Assembly: GCA_023397215.1 (NCBI GenBank)
Contig: JAEWUG010000006.1
Location: forward strand, 1 to 12,119
From: Nanobdellota archaeon
Lineage (GTDB): Archaea; Nanobdellota; Nanobdellia; Pacearchaeales; GW2011-AR1
Reading direction: 5' to 3'
Length of the DNA: 12,119 nt
Part shown: piece after piece, positions 1-6,638 of the stretch
How the letters are laid out: the number at the start of each line of letters is the position of its first letter
Position numbering within the stretch: position 1 is the first letter of the stretch
The notes under the pieces: model-generated
Told to the model about the DNA's origin: nothing
The model's database searches: none
Seen by the model: only the letters and a program-made list of their open reading frames with translations
Translations under genes and position numbers: made by a program

Positions 1-158
1 AGGTAATCTAATGCAAGGCTATATGTTTGATACATCATTTTTTTAGGTAAATTATTCCATAATTGTTTTTTCTTAAATTCACCATCATGATTTTGAATAA
101 ATTCTTCTAACATTAAAATAGTATTCAACCGAGGATATCTAATTATTTGTTGAGTCAT
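1..158 (-). CDS. 5' part of a small archaeal protein, probable winged-helix (partial)
   Basis: An open frame runs from an ATG at 158-156 to the window edge without a stop, giving 52 residues plus two bases of the next codon. The start reads MTQQIIRYPRLNTILM and the visible part ends in MMYQTYSLALDY. A predicted helix (LMLEEFIQNH), a short loop, then KKKQLWNNLPKKMMYQTY followed by another helix resembles the start of a winged-helix fold, and I recall similar RYPRL-type small proteins in archaea; this is an impression, not a search result. A TATA-like element centred near 184 lies about 26 bases before the ATG, supporting this start and a leaderless transcript. The gene is divergent from nreA. 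DNA binding is an inference; the C-terminal part lies outside the window. Confidence 0.7.
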   Translation of the reverse strand, partial: MTQQIIRYPRLNTILMLEEFIQNHDGEFKKKQLWNNLPKKMMYQTYSLALDY

Positions 159-177
159 GGTTATATCAATGAATATA

Positions 178-190
178 CCTTTATATATTT
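178..190 (-). promoter_or_regulatory. TATA-like promoter of the partial gene at 1-158
   Basis: Read on the minus strand this is AAATATATAAAGG, centred about 26 bases upstream of the ATG at 158. That spacing puts transcription initiation at or next to the start codon. Confidence 0.5.
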
Positions 191-211
191 TATTATTTAT
201 CACCAAAAAGA

Positions 212-221
212 ACTTAATATT
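212..221 (+). promoter_or_regulatory. TATA-like promoter of nreA
   Basis: The element ACTTAATATT is centred about 24 bases before the ATG at 240. It favours that ATG over the upstream in-frame TTG at 147 as the true nreA start, because the spacing matches the other genes in the window. Confidence 0.45.
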
Positions 222-239
222 GAAAAGATATTTTTTTTT

Positions 240-1442
240 ATGGATAGTTTATGTGTGAAATGTAAAGGGAAAGGTTTGTGTGGGAAACCTTGTAAAATTT
301 TATTTAATTTTATGGAAAATGTTCCAAAAGTTTCAACTCATTTTTCAGGTCCAAGTCCTCCTGAAATTTTTGTTGGAAGAGTAGGTTATCCAAATGTTAA
401 TACAGGGATTTTATCGCCGACAAATTTTGAAACAAAACATGCAGAATTTAAGAATGCAAGTGATTGGTCTAAAAATAATTTAAGTATTGCTAATGTTTTG
501 AGACTTAGAGGACAACTTATTTATGGGAGAGGAATCTCTAATATTAAAAAATCAAATTCTTTTAAAGATATTACTAAAGAATTAGCATTAACACATAAAC
601 CTACTTCTGTTGAATTTTTTTTAAAGAAAAAACCTGTTACAAAGATTAATCCTTCGTCTGTTTTTATGCCTATGACAAATCCTGCCCCAATACAAAAAGC
701 TATTTTGCAAGAAAATACAAAAGTTCTGAAAAAAGTAGATTATTTAGTTAATGATTCTAATGCAAAAGCAACAAATGCAATTCATGAACTTTATACCTCT
801 AAGATTGATACAGAACATTTACAAAAATTACTTTCTATTGGAGCTCTTGGACAAAAAACTCAAAGGAAATTAGTTCCTACACGTTGGAGTATTACTGCAA
901 TTGATGATATTGTTTCTAAAAGATTACTAGATAAAGTTAGATATTATAAAGAATTAAATGAAATTTTTTTGTATAAAGGAAATTATTTAGGAAACTATAT
1001 TGAAATATTATTTTTGCCTGGAATTTTTTCATTTGAAGCAATTGAAATTTGGATGGATTCAAGTTTATATTCAGAAAAAAAAGTTTATGCAGTTGATTTT
1101 GAAACTTTTAATGGTAGAAAAGATTATGCAAAAAATATTACAGGAGGGTATTATGCAATGAGATTACCTGTGGTAGAATTTTTAGATAAAATAAAAAGAC
1201 AAGCAACTGTTTTAGTTATTAGAAAAATTACAGAAGAATATTATGCGCCATTAGGAGTTGGAATTGTAAGAGAAACTACAAGAAGAGCATTAAATAATAA
1301 CCCAGAATCATTTGATTCATTAAAACAAGCATTAGAAAAAATTGAATTTGATCTAAAAGAAAATATAAACACTTTAATTGAAAAGTCTTATATCTTGAAA
1401 AATTATGGAAAACAAAAATCATTAAACACTTTTTTTAATTAA
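240..1442 (+). CDS. nreA: NreA-family archaeal DNA repair protein with C-terminal PCNA-binding motif
   Basis: This 400-residue protein matches the archaeal Nre family (N- and C-terminal Nre domains), linked in Haloferax and other archaea to DNA damage tolerance through interaction with PCNA. It begins with a small zinc-ligand cluster, Cys5, Cys8, Cys14 and Cys18 (MDSLCVKCKGKGLCGKPC). It continues with the family-typical stretches HFSGPSPPEIFVGRVGYPNV (about residues 34-53) and NITGGYYAMRLPVVEFL (about 295-330). It ends in QKSLNTFFN, residues 392-400, a full PIP box (Q-x-x-L-x-x-F-F). The frame stays open upstream to a TTG at 147, but those extra 31 residues are low-complexity, overlap the divergent gene and precede the zinc cluster; the ATG at 240 also has a well-placed TATA element. 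Likely role: PCNA-tethered repair in the cytoplasm; its enzymatic activity, if any, is unknown to me. Confidence 0.9.
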   Translation: MDSLCVKCKGKGLCGKPCKILFNFMENVPKVSTHFSGPSPPEIFVGRVGYPNVNTGILSPTNFETKHAEFKNASDWSKNNLSIANVLRLRGQLIYGRGISNIKKSNSFKDITKELALTHKPTSVEFFLKKKPVTKINPSSVFMPMTNPAPIQKAILQENTKVLKKVDYLVNDSNAKATNAIHELYTSKIDTEHLQKLLSIGALGQKTQRKLVPTRWSITAIDDIVSKRLLDKVRYYKELNEIFLYKGNYLGNYIEILFLPGIFSFEAIEIWMDSSLYSEKKVYAVDFETFNGRKDYAKNITGGYYAMRLPVVEFLDKIKRQATVLVIRKITEEYYAPLGVGIVRETTRRALNNNPESFDSLKQALEKIEFDLKENINTLIEKSYILKNYGKQKSLNTFFN

Positions 1443-1447
1443 GTAAT

Positions 1448-1457
1448 CTTTTTAAAG
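1448..1457 (+). promoter_or_regulatory. TATA-like promoter of the 61-residue protein gene
   Basis: CTTTTTAAAG begins exactly 30 bases before the ATG at 1478. The next gene has the near-identical GTTTTTAAAG at the same spacing, which suggests each has its own promoter. Confidence 0.5.
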
Positions 1458-1477
1458 AATAAATAATTAAAATAATA

Positions 1478-1663
1478 ATGAAACATTTAGATTTATCTGT
1501 TTTAAGTGAAGATATGATTGAAGAATGTGGAATTGTTTCTCCCAATGAATGTGTTGTTAATAGAATTGCAGAAGAATATTCTAATAAACCTTATTCTCAT
1601 GAATTGGGTAAAGAAGATTTAGAATATATTTCTCATGGTGATTGGGATTTGCATAAACATTAA
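1478..1663 (+). CDS. Small acidic protein of unknown function (61 aa)
   Basis: I do not recognise this protein. It starts MKHLDLSVLSEDMIEECGIV and ends in HGDWDLHKH, is rich in Glu, Asp and His, has two cysteines (17 and 25) and shows no signal peptide or membrane segment. It has its own TATA-like element about 25 bases upstream and no visible Shine-Dalgarno sequence, like most genes here. It lies 35 bases after nreA and 62 bases before another small gene of similar character. Its codon choice (GAA, AAA, TTA, third-position A/T) matches the neighbours, which supports real coding. A cytoplasmic soluble protein is likely; nothing visible assigns a function. Confidence 0.65.
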   Translation: MKHLDLSVLSEDMIEECGIVSPNECVVNRIAEEYSNKPYSHELGKEDLEYISHGDWDLHKH

Positions 1664-1695
1664 TCTTATCTAAGTTACTTTTAAGAAGTAGTAAA

Positions 1696-1705
1696 GTTTT
1701 TAAAG
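1696..1705 (+). promoter_or_regulatory. TATA-like promoter of the 81-residue protein gene
   Basis: GTTTTTAAAG starts 30 bases before the ATG at 1726, matching the preceding gene's element in sequence and spacing. Transcription should begin at about the start codon. Confidence 0.5.
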
Positions 1706-1725
1706 TTAAATTTAATTTAGATTTT

Positions 1726-1971
1726 ATGATAAAACCTTATTCATGTAAAAAGCAAAATTATTGGGCAAATGATGAACCTTATCACTTAGATATAGAAAGT
1801 TTAACAAGTGATCTTGTTTGTTCAATTTATTCTGCAGATTGTGATTCTTTCAGAAATGCAATGTTTGAAAAAGGATGTTTTGATCAACCATTTTTAGATA
1901 TGAACAAAGAATTATATTCTCAAATTGATAAATTAATTAGCCCTAAATCAATAGACAGTAAAATTGAATAA
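1726..1971 (+). CDS. Small cysteine-containing protein of unknown function (81 aa)
   Basis: I do not recognise this protein. It begins MIKPYSCKKQNYWANDEPYH and carries four cysteines (7, 32, 39, 51) that do not form a CxxC pair, so a zinc ribbon is not evident. The composition is acidic and aromatic, with no membrane segment or signal peptide. The second half, from about DSFRNAMFEKGCFDQPFL to LYSQIDKLI, looks helical. It has its own TATA-like element and no Shine-Dalgarno sequence. It converges on the deaminase gene with only nine bases between the stops. Possible relatedness to the preceding 61-residue protein is suggested only by size, position and acidic character; I see no clear alignment. 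Confidence 0.65.
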   Translation: MIKPYSCKKQNYWANDEPYHLDIESLTSDLVCSIYSADCDSFRNAMFEKGCFDQPFLDMNKELYSQIDKLISPKSIDSKIE

Positions 1972-1980
1972 TTAAAAGAA

Positions 1981-2436
1981 TTAATATTTCTTTTTTTTAT
2001 AATTTTTTAATAAAAAACTAAAATTTTTATTTTCAATAGAATTTATTTTCTCAAGATTTAGTAAATTTTTATTTTTTCCTTTGATAAAATCATAAAATTT
2101 AGCATCATCAAATCCTATTTTTTTTATATCATTTGAGTTTGTTAAATAATAAACTTTTTTTATTCTTGACCATAAAATAGCACCTAAACACATTGGACAA
2201 GGATAAGTTGTAGTATATAATTCACAAGAACTTAAATCAAAATTCTTTAATTTTTTACAAGCTTTTTTTATTGCATTTATTTCAGCATGATTTGTAGAAT
2301 CTTTATTTTTTAGAACAGTATTATGAGCTGATGCAATAATTTTATTATTTTTTACAATAACACAACCAAAAGGTCCTCCGTGTTTTTTCTCAACTCCTTT
2401 TTTTGCTTCATAAATTGCTTTTTCAATTGGATTCAT
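1981..2436 (-). CDS. Nucleoside/guanine deaminase, GuaD-like zinc enzyme
   Basis: This 151-residue protein belongs to the cytidine deaminase-like zinc hydrolases. The active site is complete: His50-Ala-Glu52 (zinc ligand and proton shuttle) and PCPMC with zinc ligands Cys80 and Cys83. Several details favour the guanine deaminase branch (guanine to xanthine plus ammonia) over tRNA adenosine deaminase: GGPFGCVIV at about 20-28, GFDDAKFYD at about 108-116, and a C-terminus of basic residues ending KKKKY that resembles Bacillus GuaD. The enzyme would be cytoplasmic, usually a dimer, in purine salvage or catabolism. The ATG at 2436 has a TATA-like element 26 bases upstream. A tRNA-editing or cytosine-deaminase role cannot be excluded, because these families are hard to separate by motifs alone. 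Confidence 0.85.
   Translation of the reverse strand: MNPIEKAIYEAKKGVEKKHGGPFGCVIVKNNKIIASAHNTVLKNKDSTNHAEINAIKKACKKLKNFDLSSCELYTTTYPCPMCLGAILWSRIKKVYYLTNSNDIKKIGFDDAKFYDFIKGKNKNLLNLEKINSIENKNFSFLLKNYKKKKY
1987..2008 (+). terminator. T-rich tract, possible terminator of the 81-residue gene
   Basis: Two T runs (eight and six T) separated by ATAA follow the stop at 1971, inside the 3' end of the convergent deaminase gene. Archaeal RNA polymerase often terminates at such runs without a hairpin. In this AT-rich DNA the signal is weak. Confidence 0.35.
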
Positions 2437-2456
2437 ATATTATAAAACAAAGAATG

Positions 2457-2468
2457 ATTATTAAAGAT
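2457..2468 (-). promoter_or_regulatory. TATA-like promoter of the deaminase gene
   Basis: On the minus strand this reads ATCTTTAATAAT, centred about 26 bases before the ATG at 2436, in the 86-base divergent region shared with gltX. Confidence 0.45.
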
Positions 2469-2493
2469 TTTGTTAAAATAATTTCCCGCAAAC

Positions 2494-2501
2494 CTTAAAA
2501 C
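2494..2501 (+). promoter_or_regulatory. TATA-like promoter of gltX
   Basis: CTTAAAAC is centred about 26 bases before the ATG at 2523. No Shine-Dalgarno sequence lies between it and the start, fitting a leaderless mRNA. Confidence 0.45.
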
Positions 2502-2522
2502 CTTATTTGTGTTTTATTTAAG

Positions 2523-4217
2523 ATGACTGAAATTAAGGATGAAGTTATTAAAGCATATGCTTTAGAAAATGCAATTAAATATAATGGTAAAGCTAGTTTT
2601 GGTTCTGTTTTATCAGGGCTTTTTTCTCAAGGTTTAGAAAAATCTCAAATTAAAGAGTATAATACTAGAATTAATGAAATTATTAATGAGATAAATAAAT
2701 TAGAATTTGAAAATCAAAAAAAAGAATTTGAAAAATTAAAGAATTTAATAAATAAAAGAGAAGAAAGAGTTGGTTTACCTGAATTACCAAATGCAAAAAA
2801 AGGTGAAGTTATTATGCGTTTTGCTCCTTTTCCATCTGGAGCAGTTCATTTAGGAAATTCTCGTCCATTAATATTAAATGATGAATATGCAAAGAAATAT
2901 GATGGAAAGTTTTTATTAATTATTGATGATACTATTGGTTCAGAAGAAAAACCTATTTCTCCAGAATCTTATAAATTAATTGAAGAAGATGCAAGGTGGC
3001 TTGGTTGTACTTTTGATAAAGTATTATATAAATCAGACAGAATTTCAGAACATTATAAGTATGCTGAAGAATTAATAAAAAAAGGTTATATGTATGTTTG
3101 TTCTTGTAATGCAGAAGATTTTAGGGAATTAAAATTACAAAAAAAAGAATGTCCTTGTAGAAATAATTCTCCTAATAAGAATTTAGAACTCTGGAATAAA
3201 ATGTTTGATAAAAAACAAGCTCCTGAAGGAAGTTATGTTGTTAGATTAAAGACAGATATGTCTTATCCAGATCCTGCATTTAGAGATAGAGTTATGTTTA
3301 AGATTTCAGATAGACCTCATCCAAGAAAAGGAACAAAATTTAGAGTTTACCCTACTATGGAATTTTCTTGGGCAATAGATAATCATTATTGGAAAATTAC
3401 TCATACAATTAGAGGTGTAGAACTTGATATTGAAGGAAAAGTAGAAGAATTTATTAGAAAAATCTTTAATTGGGATAATCCAGTTATCATAAATAATGGA
3501 CATTTGATTTTAGAAGGAATTAAATTATCAAAATCTAAGGGAATAAAAGAAGTTAAGTCTGGAGTTTATTCTGGGTGGGATGACCCTAGACTTTGGTCAT
3601 TACAATCATTAAAAGCTAGAGGAATTCAACCTCAAGCAATTAGAGAATTTATTATATCTCAAGGTGTTAAAAAATCAAACACGACTGTTCCTGTTGATAT
3701 TTTGTATAAAATAAATAAAAAATATATTGAAGAATCAAAAAGGTATTTTTTTGTGGAAAATCCTGTTAAAATAAAAGTTTCATCTTCTCCAGAATTAAAT
3801 GTAGAAATACCTCTTCATCCAAACCAGAGCTTAGGTTTTAAAAAATATAAAACAACTCAAGAATTTTTAGTTTCAAAGGAAGATTATGAAAGTTTTAATT
3901 CAGGAAATTACAGGTTTATGCACTTATTTAATTTCAAAGTATTCAGAGAAAATAAACTAAAATTACCAGAATTTAGTTATATTTCAACAGAACCAGAACC
4001 AAATTTAAATGTTAAATATTTACAATGGTTAAATGTAAGCTCAGAAAATGTTAATATAGAAATAGTTATGACAGATGGGTCTATTAAAAAAGGCTTAGCT
4101 GAGCCAGAAATTAAAAATTTAAAAGGAGGAGAGATTATACAATTTGAAAGGTTTGGATTTGTAAAACTTAATAAAAAGGATAAAGAAAAATATAAATTCT
4201 TCTTTACACATAAATGA
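2523..4217 (+). CDS. gltX: Archaeal-type glutamate--tRNA ligase
   Basis: The 564-residue protein is a class I aminoacyl-tRNA synthetase of the archaeal/eukaryotic GluRS type, joining glutamate to tRNA in the cytoplasm. A helical N-terminal extension of about 95 residues, usual for archaeal GluRS, precedes the Rossmann domain. The HIGH motif is HLGN (109-112) within RFAPFPSGAVHLGNSR, and the KMSKS motif is KLSKS (334-338). Between them is a zinc-binding pair of CxC motifs (Cys193/195 and Cys210/212). The rest, from about 390, is the beta-barrel anticodon-binding region. Odd points: the second His of HIGH is Asn112, and the usual R-F-D/E-D-T-[DN]-P segment reads IIDDTIGSEEK (133-143). Archaeal GluRS commonly also charges tRNA-Gln, with later amidation by GatDE; whether this one does is not visible. 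It is divergent from the deaminase gene. Confidence 0.93.
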   Translation: MTEIKDEVIKAYALENAIKYNGKASFGSVLSGLFSQGLEKSQIKEYNTRINEIINEINKLEFENQKKEFEKLKNLINKREERVGLPELPNAKKGEVIMRFAPFPSGAVHLGNSRPLILNDEYAKKYDGKFLLIIDDTIGSEEKPISPESYKLIEEDARWLGCTFDKVLYKSDRISEHYKYAEELIKKGYMYVCSCNAEDFRELKLQKKECPCRNNSPNKNLELWNKMFDKKQAPEGSYVVRLKTDMSYPDPAFRDRVMFKISDRPHPRKGTKFRVYPTMEFSWAIDNHYWKITHTIRGVELDIEGKVEEFIRKIFNWDNPVIINNGHLILEGIKLSKSKGIKEVKSGVYSGWDDPRLWSLQSLKARGIQPQAIREFIISQGVKKSNTTVPVDILYKINKKYIEESKRYFFVENPVKIKVSSSPELNVEIPLHPNQSLGFKKYKTTQEFLVSKEDYESFNSGNYRFMHLFNFKVFRENKLKLPEFSYISTEPEPNLNVKYLQWLNVSSENVNIEIVMTDGSIKKGLAEPEIKNLKGGEIIQFERFGFVKLNKKDKEKYKFFFTHK

Positions 4218-4243
4218 TTAAAAAATAAAAATAAAAAAATTTA
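4218..4243 (-). terminator. T-rich terminator of the acidic micropeptide gene
   Basis: Read on the minus strand, three runs of T (seven, five and six) separated by single A residues start a few bases after the micropeptide stop at 4250. This is a good candidate for an archaeal oligo-T terminator and occupies the gap before the convergent gltX. Confidence 0.5.
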
Positions 4244-4249
4244 GCTTAT

Positions 4250-4333
4250 TTATTCATCATCAAATTCTTCTTCTTCATCTTCGAAGTCTTCATCATCTTC
4301 AAAGTCTTCAAATTCTTCTTCATTATTTGACAT
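4250..4333 (-). CDS. Extremely acidic 27-residue micropeptide
   Basis: A complete minus-strand frame of 27 codons runs from an ATG at 4333-4331 to a TAA at 4252-4250. The peptide begins MSNNEEEFEDFEDDEDF. Nineteen of its 27 residues are Glu or Asp and four are Phe (8, 11, 17, 24), with no positive charge. A strong GGAGG lies 8 bases before the ATG, and an in-frame TAA directly upstream rules out a longer N-terminus. Codon choice (mostly GAA/GAT) fits the genome. It has its own putative promoter about 60 bases upstream and an oligo-T tract after the stop. I know of no named family. An acidic Phe-spaced peptide could bind a basic protein or mimic nucleic acid, but that is speculation. It lies in the 295-base stretch between gltX and the next gene, which otherwise holds only promoter-like elements. 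Confidence 0.6.
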   Translation of the reverse strand: MSNNEEEFEDFEDDEDFEDEEEEFDDE

Positions 4334-4341
4334 TGTTTAAA

Positions 4342-4346
4342 CCTCC
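4342..4346 (-). promoter_or_regulatory. Strong Shine-Dalgarno sequence (GGAGG) of the acidic micropeptide
   Basis: On the minus strand GGAGG is followed by eight bases and then the ATG at 4333. It is the only convincing Shine-Dalgarno sequence I found in front of a gene in the window, so it decides this start. Confidence 0.65.
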
Positions 4347-4390
4347 ATTTAGTTTAATGTTTGCTATTAAATTTAACAAAAATAATGCCA

Positions 4391-4400
4391 TTTTTATAAA
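4391..4400 (-). promoter_or_regulatory. Possible TATA element of the acidic micropeptide gene
   Basis: Minus-strand TTTATAAAAA lies about 60 bases before the ATG. Initiation about 25 bases downstream would give a leader of 35-40 bases containing the GGAGG. Other AT-rich elements nearby (for example 4366-4377) are less compatible with such a leader. Confidence 0.35.
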
Positions 4401-4482
4401 AAAGAGTTATCATAAGACTTTAAAAATATTTTTATTTACTGAAATTTTATGAATTAATTATTTTAAAGTAGTAAAAAAACAA

Positions 4483-4492
4483 CTTTATAAAA
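4483..4492 (+). promoter_or_regulatory. TATA-like promoter of the 108-residue protein gene
   Basis: CTTTATAAAA is centred about 26 bases before the ATG at 4513, one of the best TATA matches in the window. Confidence 0.55.
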
Positions 4493-4512
4493 TCTATTTT
4501 ATATTATTTTTT

Positions 4513-4839
4513 ATGACAATTCCAGGTTTTAATATGGAGAAAAAAATTGAGCCAAAAAAAGATTTATATCAAGAATATATTGGTTGTCCTGTAGGTATTT
4601 ATATTGATAGAATCCCTTCTTTTGGTATTTATAGGTGTTTTGATATAGAAAGAAAAGAGATAACTTTACAGCCAAGTATCACTTATTGTTGTCAAAAACC
4701 AAGATTAGAAGAAGATTTACCTAAAAAAATAAGAATTGGTAATGTTAATTTAATGATTATTGAACCTTTGAAAAAAGGGGATTTAGAAAGAATCATTGAA
4801 TTTGGTCTTAAAACAGAAGAAATAGTAACAAAAGAATAA
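4513..4839 (+). CDS. Unknown protein, probably beta-rich (108 aa)
   Basis: I do not recognise this protein with confidence. After a polar N-terminus (about 1-20) it has alternating hydrophobic stretches suggestive of beta strands: CPVGIYIDRI (25-34), GIYRCFDI (38-45), EITLQPSITYCC (49-60), KIRIGNVNLMIIEPL (72-86). These are followed by a short helix near 88-100. Short strands with glycine turns could fit a small Sm- or SH3-like barrel, but this is only a shape-based guess. Cysteines are at 25, 42, 59 and 60. No signal peptide or membrane segment is visible. It has a strong TATA-like element and no Shine-Dalgarno sequence. It converges on mutL with a three-base gap between the stops, so the two mRNAs probably overlap at their 3' ends. 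Confidence 0.7.
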   Translation: MTIPGFNMEKKIEPKKDLYQEYIGCPVGIYIDRIPSFGIYRCFDIERKEITLQPSITYCCQKPRLEEDLPKKIRIGNVNLMIIEPLKKGDLERIIEFGLKTEEIVTKE

Positions 4840-4842
4840 ATT

Positions 4843-6564
4843 TTACCAACCAGTTCTTTTAAATTTTTTTTCTAGTTCTCCTAAACTTAATCTGATTGAA
4901 ATTGGTCTTCCGTGTGGACAAGAATAAGGGTTTTCACAATTATTTAGATTATTAATTAATTTTCGAATTTCGTCATTAGTTAATTCTTGACCTGCTTTTA
5001 CACTTGCCCTACATGAAAATTTGATGATTCTTTCTTCAATTTCTTTATCTATAATTTTTCCTTTATTGTTTACTAATTCGTTTAATATATCTAAAAAAAG
5101 AACACTTTTTAATCTACCAAAAATTTCTGGTACACTTGATACTTTAAGACTATTTTCACCAAAATCTTCAAATTCAAAACCAATGCTATTCAAAAAACCT
5201 CTATTATTTAAAGCAATATTTTTTTGTTCTGTATTTAATTCTAAAATTTTACTATCTAATAATTTTTGTTTTTTTATTGCACCTTTTATAAATTCAGACA
5301 TATATTTTTCATAATTAACTCTTTCTTCTGCAGCATGTTGGTCTAATATTATTAATCCATTGTTATCTTCTAAAATAATAAATGTTTTATTGATTTGTCC
5401 AAGAATTTTATAATCTTTTAATATTTTATTGTCTAAATAATCACTAATTTCTTTATCTTGGATTTTTCTTGTGGAATTTGTTTCATTAAATAAATTTGTT
5501 TGTTTGTCCAAATTAAATTCATAAATTTTTGTTGGTTTAATATTTTCTTTATTTTCAATATTTGTTTCTGTGATTAATTCAGAATTGTAAATTGCTTTTT
5601 TAATTGCTCTAAATACAAAATCTTGAATTTTATCTTCATCTTTAAATTTAATAATCTCTTTTGCAGGATGAATATTAACATCAATTAAAGAAGGATTAAT
5701 TTCTAAGTTTAAAATAAAAATTGGATGTCTATTTATGAATAATAATGTTTTATAAGCATCATAAACACTTTCACTAATTATTTTATCTTTTACAAATCTA
5801 GAATTTACATAAATTGATTGTTCACTTTTATCAGCTCTTGTTAAATTAGGCTTAGAAATATACCCAGATAAATAAAAATCTCCTTCTAAAAATTTTACTT
5901 CAATTAAATCTTTTGAAAAGTTTGGTCCATAAAGAGAAATGATATTATCTAAAAGAGAATCTGTTTTTGGTGAATTTATTATTTCTTTATTATTATGTGT
6001 TAAAATTAATGAAACTGATTTTTTTATTAAAGCATATTTATTCACAATATGTAATATCTGGCTAAACTCAAGGTCTTTATTTCTTAAATATTCTTTTCTA
6101 ACAGGAGTATTAAAAAATAAATCATTTACTTCAATTATTGTACCTTTACTACAAGCTGTTGGTTCTACTTTTTTTATTTGTCCAGCTTCTACTTCTATTC
6201 TTGTACCTATTGCATCACATTCTCTTTTAGTAATTATAATCATTGAAGAAACTTGAGCAATACTAAAGAGTGCTTCTCCTCTAAAACCAAAAGAGTGAAT
6301 ATTAAATAAATCGTTTTCTTGTTGAATTTTTGAAGTTGCATATCTTTTTACACAAAGTAATAAATCTTCTTTACTCATACCAATTCCATTATCACTTATT
6401 TTAATTTTTTTAAATCCAGAATCAATTATTTCTATTTTAATTGAATCTGCTGCAGAATCATATGAATTTTCAAGCAACTCTTTTACAGCATTTGCAGGTC
6501 TTTCAATTACTTCTCCAGCTGCAATTTTGTTAATTAAATTTTCATTTAATACTTTAATTATCAT
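4843..6564 (-). CDS. mutL: DNA mismatch repair protein MutL with endonuclease motif
   Basis: The 573-residue protein is a full MutL. The GHKL ATPase domain (about 1-330) has NKIAAGEVIERP, catalytic Glu29 and Asn33 in KELLENS, DNGIGM at 58-63, an ATSKI lid motif (about 76-80) and GFRGEAL at 93-99. A low-complexity linker (about 335-400) leads to the C-terminal dimerisation domain, which carries the metal-binding nuclease motif DQHA-x2-E-x4-E at 408-419 and the companion motifs around Cys518 and CPHGRP (549-554). It should therefore nick DNA itself, as MutL does in bacteria lacking MutH. I chose the ATG at 6564 because the family's N-terminus starts there and a TATA-like element lies 25 bases upstream; the 41 in-frame residues before it would cross the divergent mutS promoter and start. 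It works with MutS from the adjacent gene. Confidence 0.95.
   Translation of the reverse strand: MIIKVLNENLINKIAAGEVIERPANAVKELLENSYDSAADSIKIEIIDSGFKKIKISDNGIGMSKEDLLLCVKRYATSKIQQENDLFNIHSFGFRGEALFSIAQVSSMIIITKRECDAIGTRIEVEAGQIKKVEPTACSKGTIIEVNDLFFNTPVRKEYLRNKDLEFSQILHIVNKYALIKKSVSLILTHNNKEIINSPKTDSLLDNIISLYGPNFSKDLIEVKFLEGDFYLSGYISKPNLTRADKSEQSIYVNSRFVKDKIISESVYDAYKTLLFINRHPIFILNLEINPSLIDVNIHPAKEIIKFKDEDKIQDFVFRAIKKAIYNSELITETNIENKENIKPTKIYEFNLDKQTNLFNETNSTRKIQDKEISDYLDNKILKDYKILGQINKTFIILEDNNGLIILDQHAAEERVNYEKYMSEFIKGAIKKQKLLDSKILELNTEQKNIALNNRGFLNSIGFEFEDFGENSLKVSSVPEIFGRLKSVLFLDILNELVNNKGKIIDKEIEERIIKFSCRASVKAGQELTNDEIRKLINNLNNCENPYSCPHGRPISIRLSLGELEKKFKRTGW
4855..4873 (+). terminator. 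T-rich tract, possible terminator of the 108-residue gene
   Basis: Two runs of T (four and eight) follow the stop at 4839, within the 3' end of the convergent mutL gene. Weak evidence, since the local sequence is T-rich in general. Confidence 0.3.
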
Positions 6565-6583
6565 ATTGTAATCTGTTGAATCT

Positions 6584-6593
6584 AGTTTAAAGT
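6584..6593 (-). promoter_or_regulatory. TATA-like promoter of mutL
   Basis: Minus-strand ACTTTAAACT is centred about 25 bases before the ATG at 6564, inside the 103-base mutL-mutS divergent region. It supports the shorter mutL start. Confidence 0.5.
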
Positions 6594-6638
6594 ACTTATT
6601 ATAGTGAAAAGTATATTTAAAATTGATAACATAAATTG

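Noticed and set aside
147..239. Upstream in-frame extension of nreA from a TTG
   Set aside because: It adds 31 low-complexity residues before the zinc cluster, overlaps the divergent gene start at 158, and lacks promoter or ribosome-binding support, whereas ATG 240 has a TATA-like element at about -24.
1981..2436. Calling the deaminase TadA
   Set aside because: The shared zinc motifs would allow it, but GGPFG, the GFDD segment and the basic KKKKY end fit guanine deaminase better.
4334..4343. Palindromic GTTTAAAC near the micropeptide start as an operator
   Set aside because: An eight-base AT-rich palindrome is expected by chance and has no second copy in the region.
4357..4452. 31-codon plus-strand frame in the gap after the acidic micropeptide (MFAIKFNKNNAIF...)
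   Set aside because: No Shine-Dalgarno sequence, poor TATA spacing, and it lies across the putative promoter of the micropeptide; chance frames of this length are common in AT-rich DNA.
5021..5314. Frame antisense to mutL
   Set aside because: Hydrophobic, Phe/Leu/Ser-rich translation typical of the reverse strand of an AT-rich gene; mutL is clearly the coding strand. The same reasoning removes 5939-6256, 3306-3503, 9314-9496, 10058-10300 and 11103-11297.
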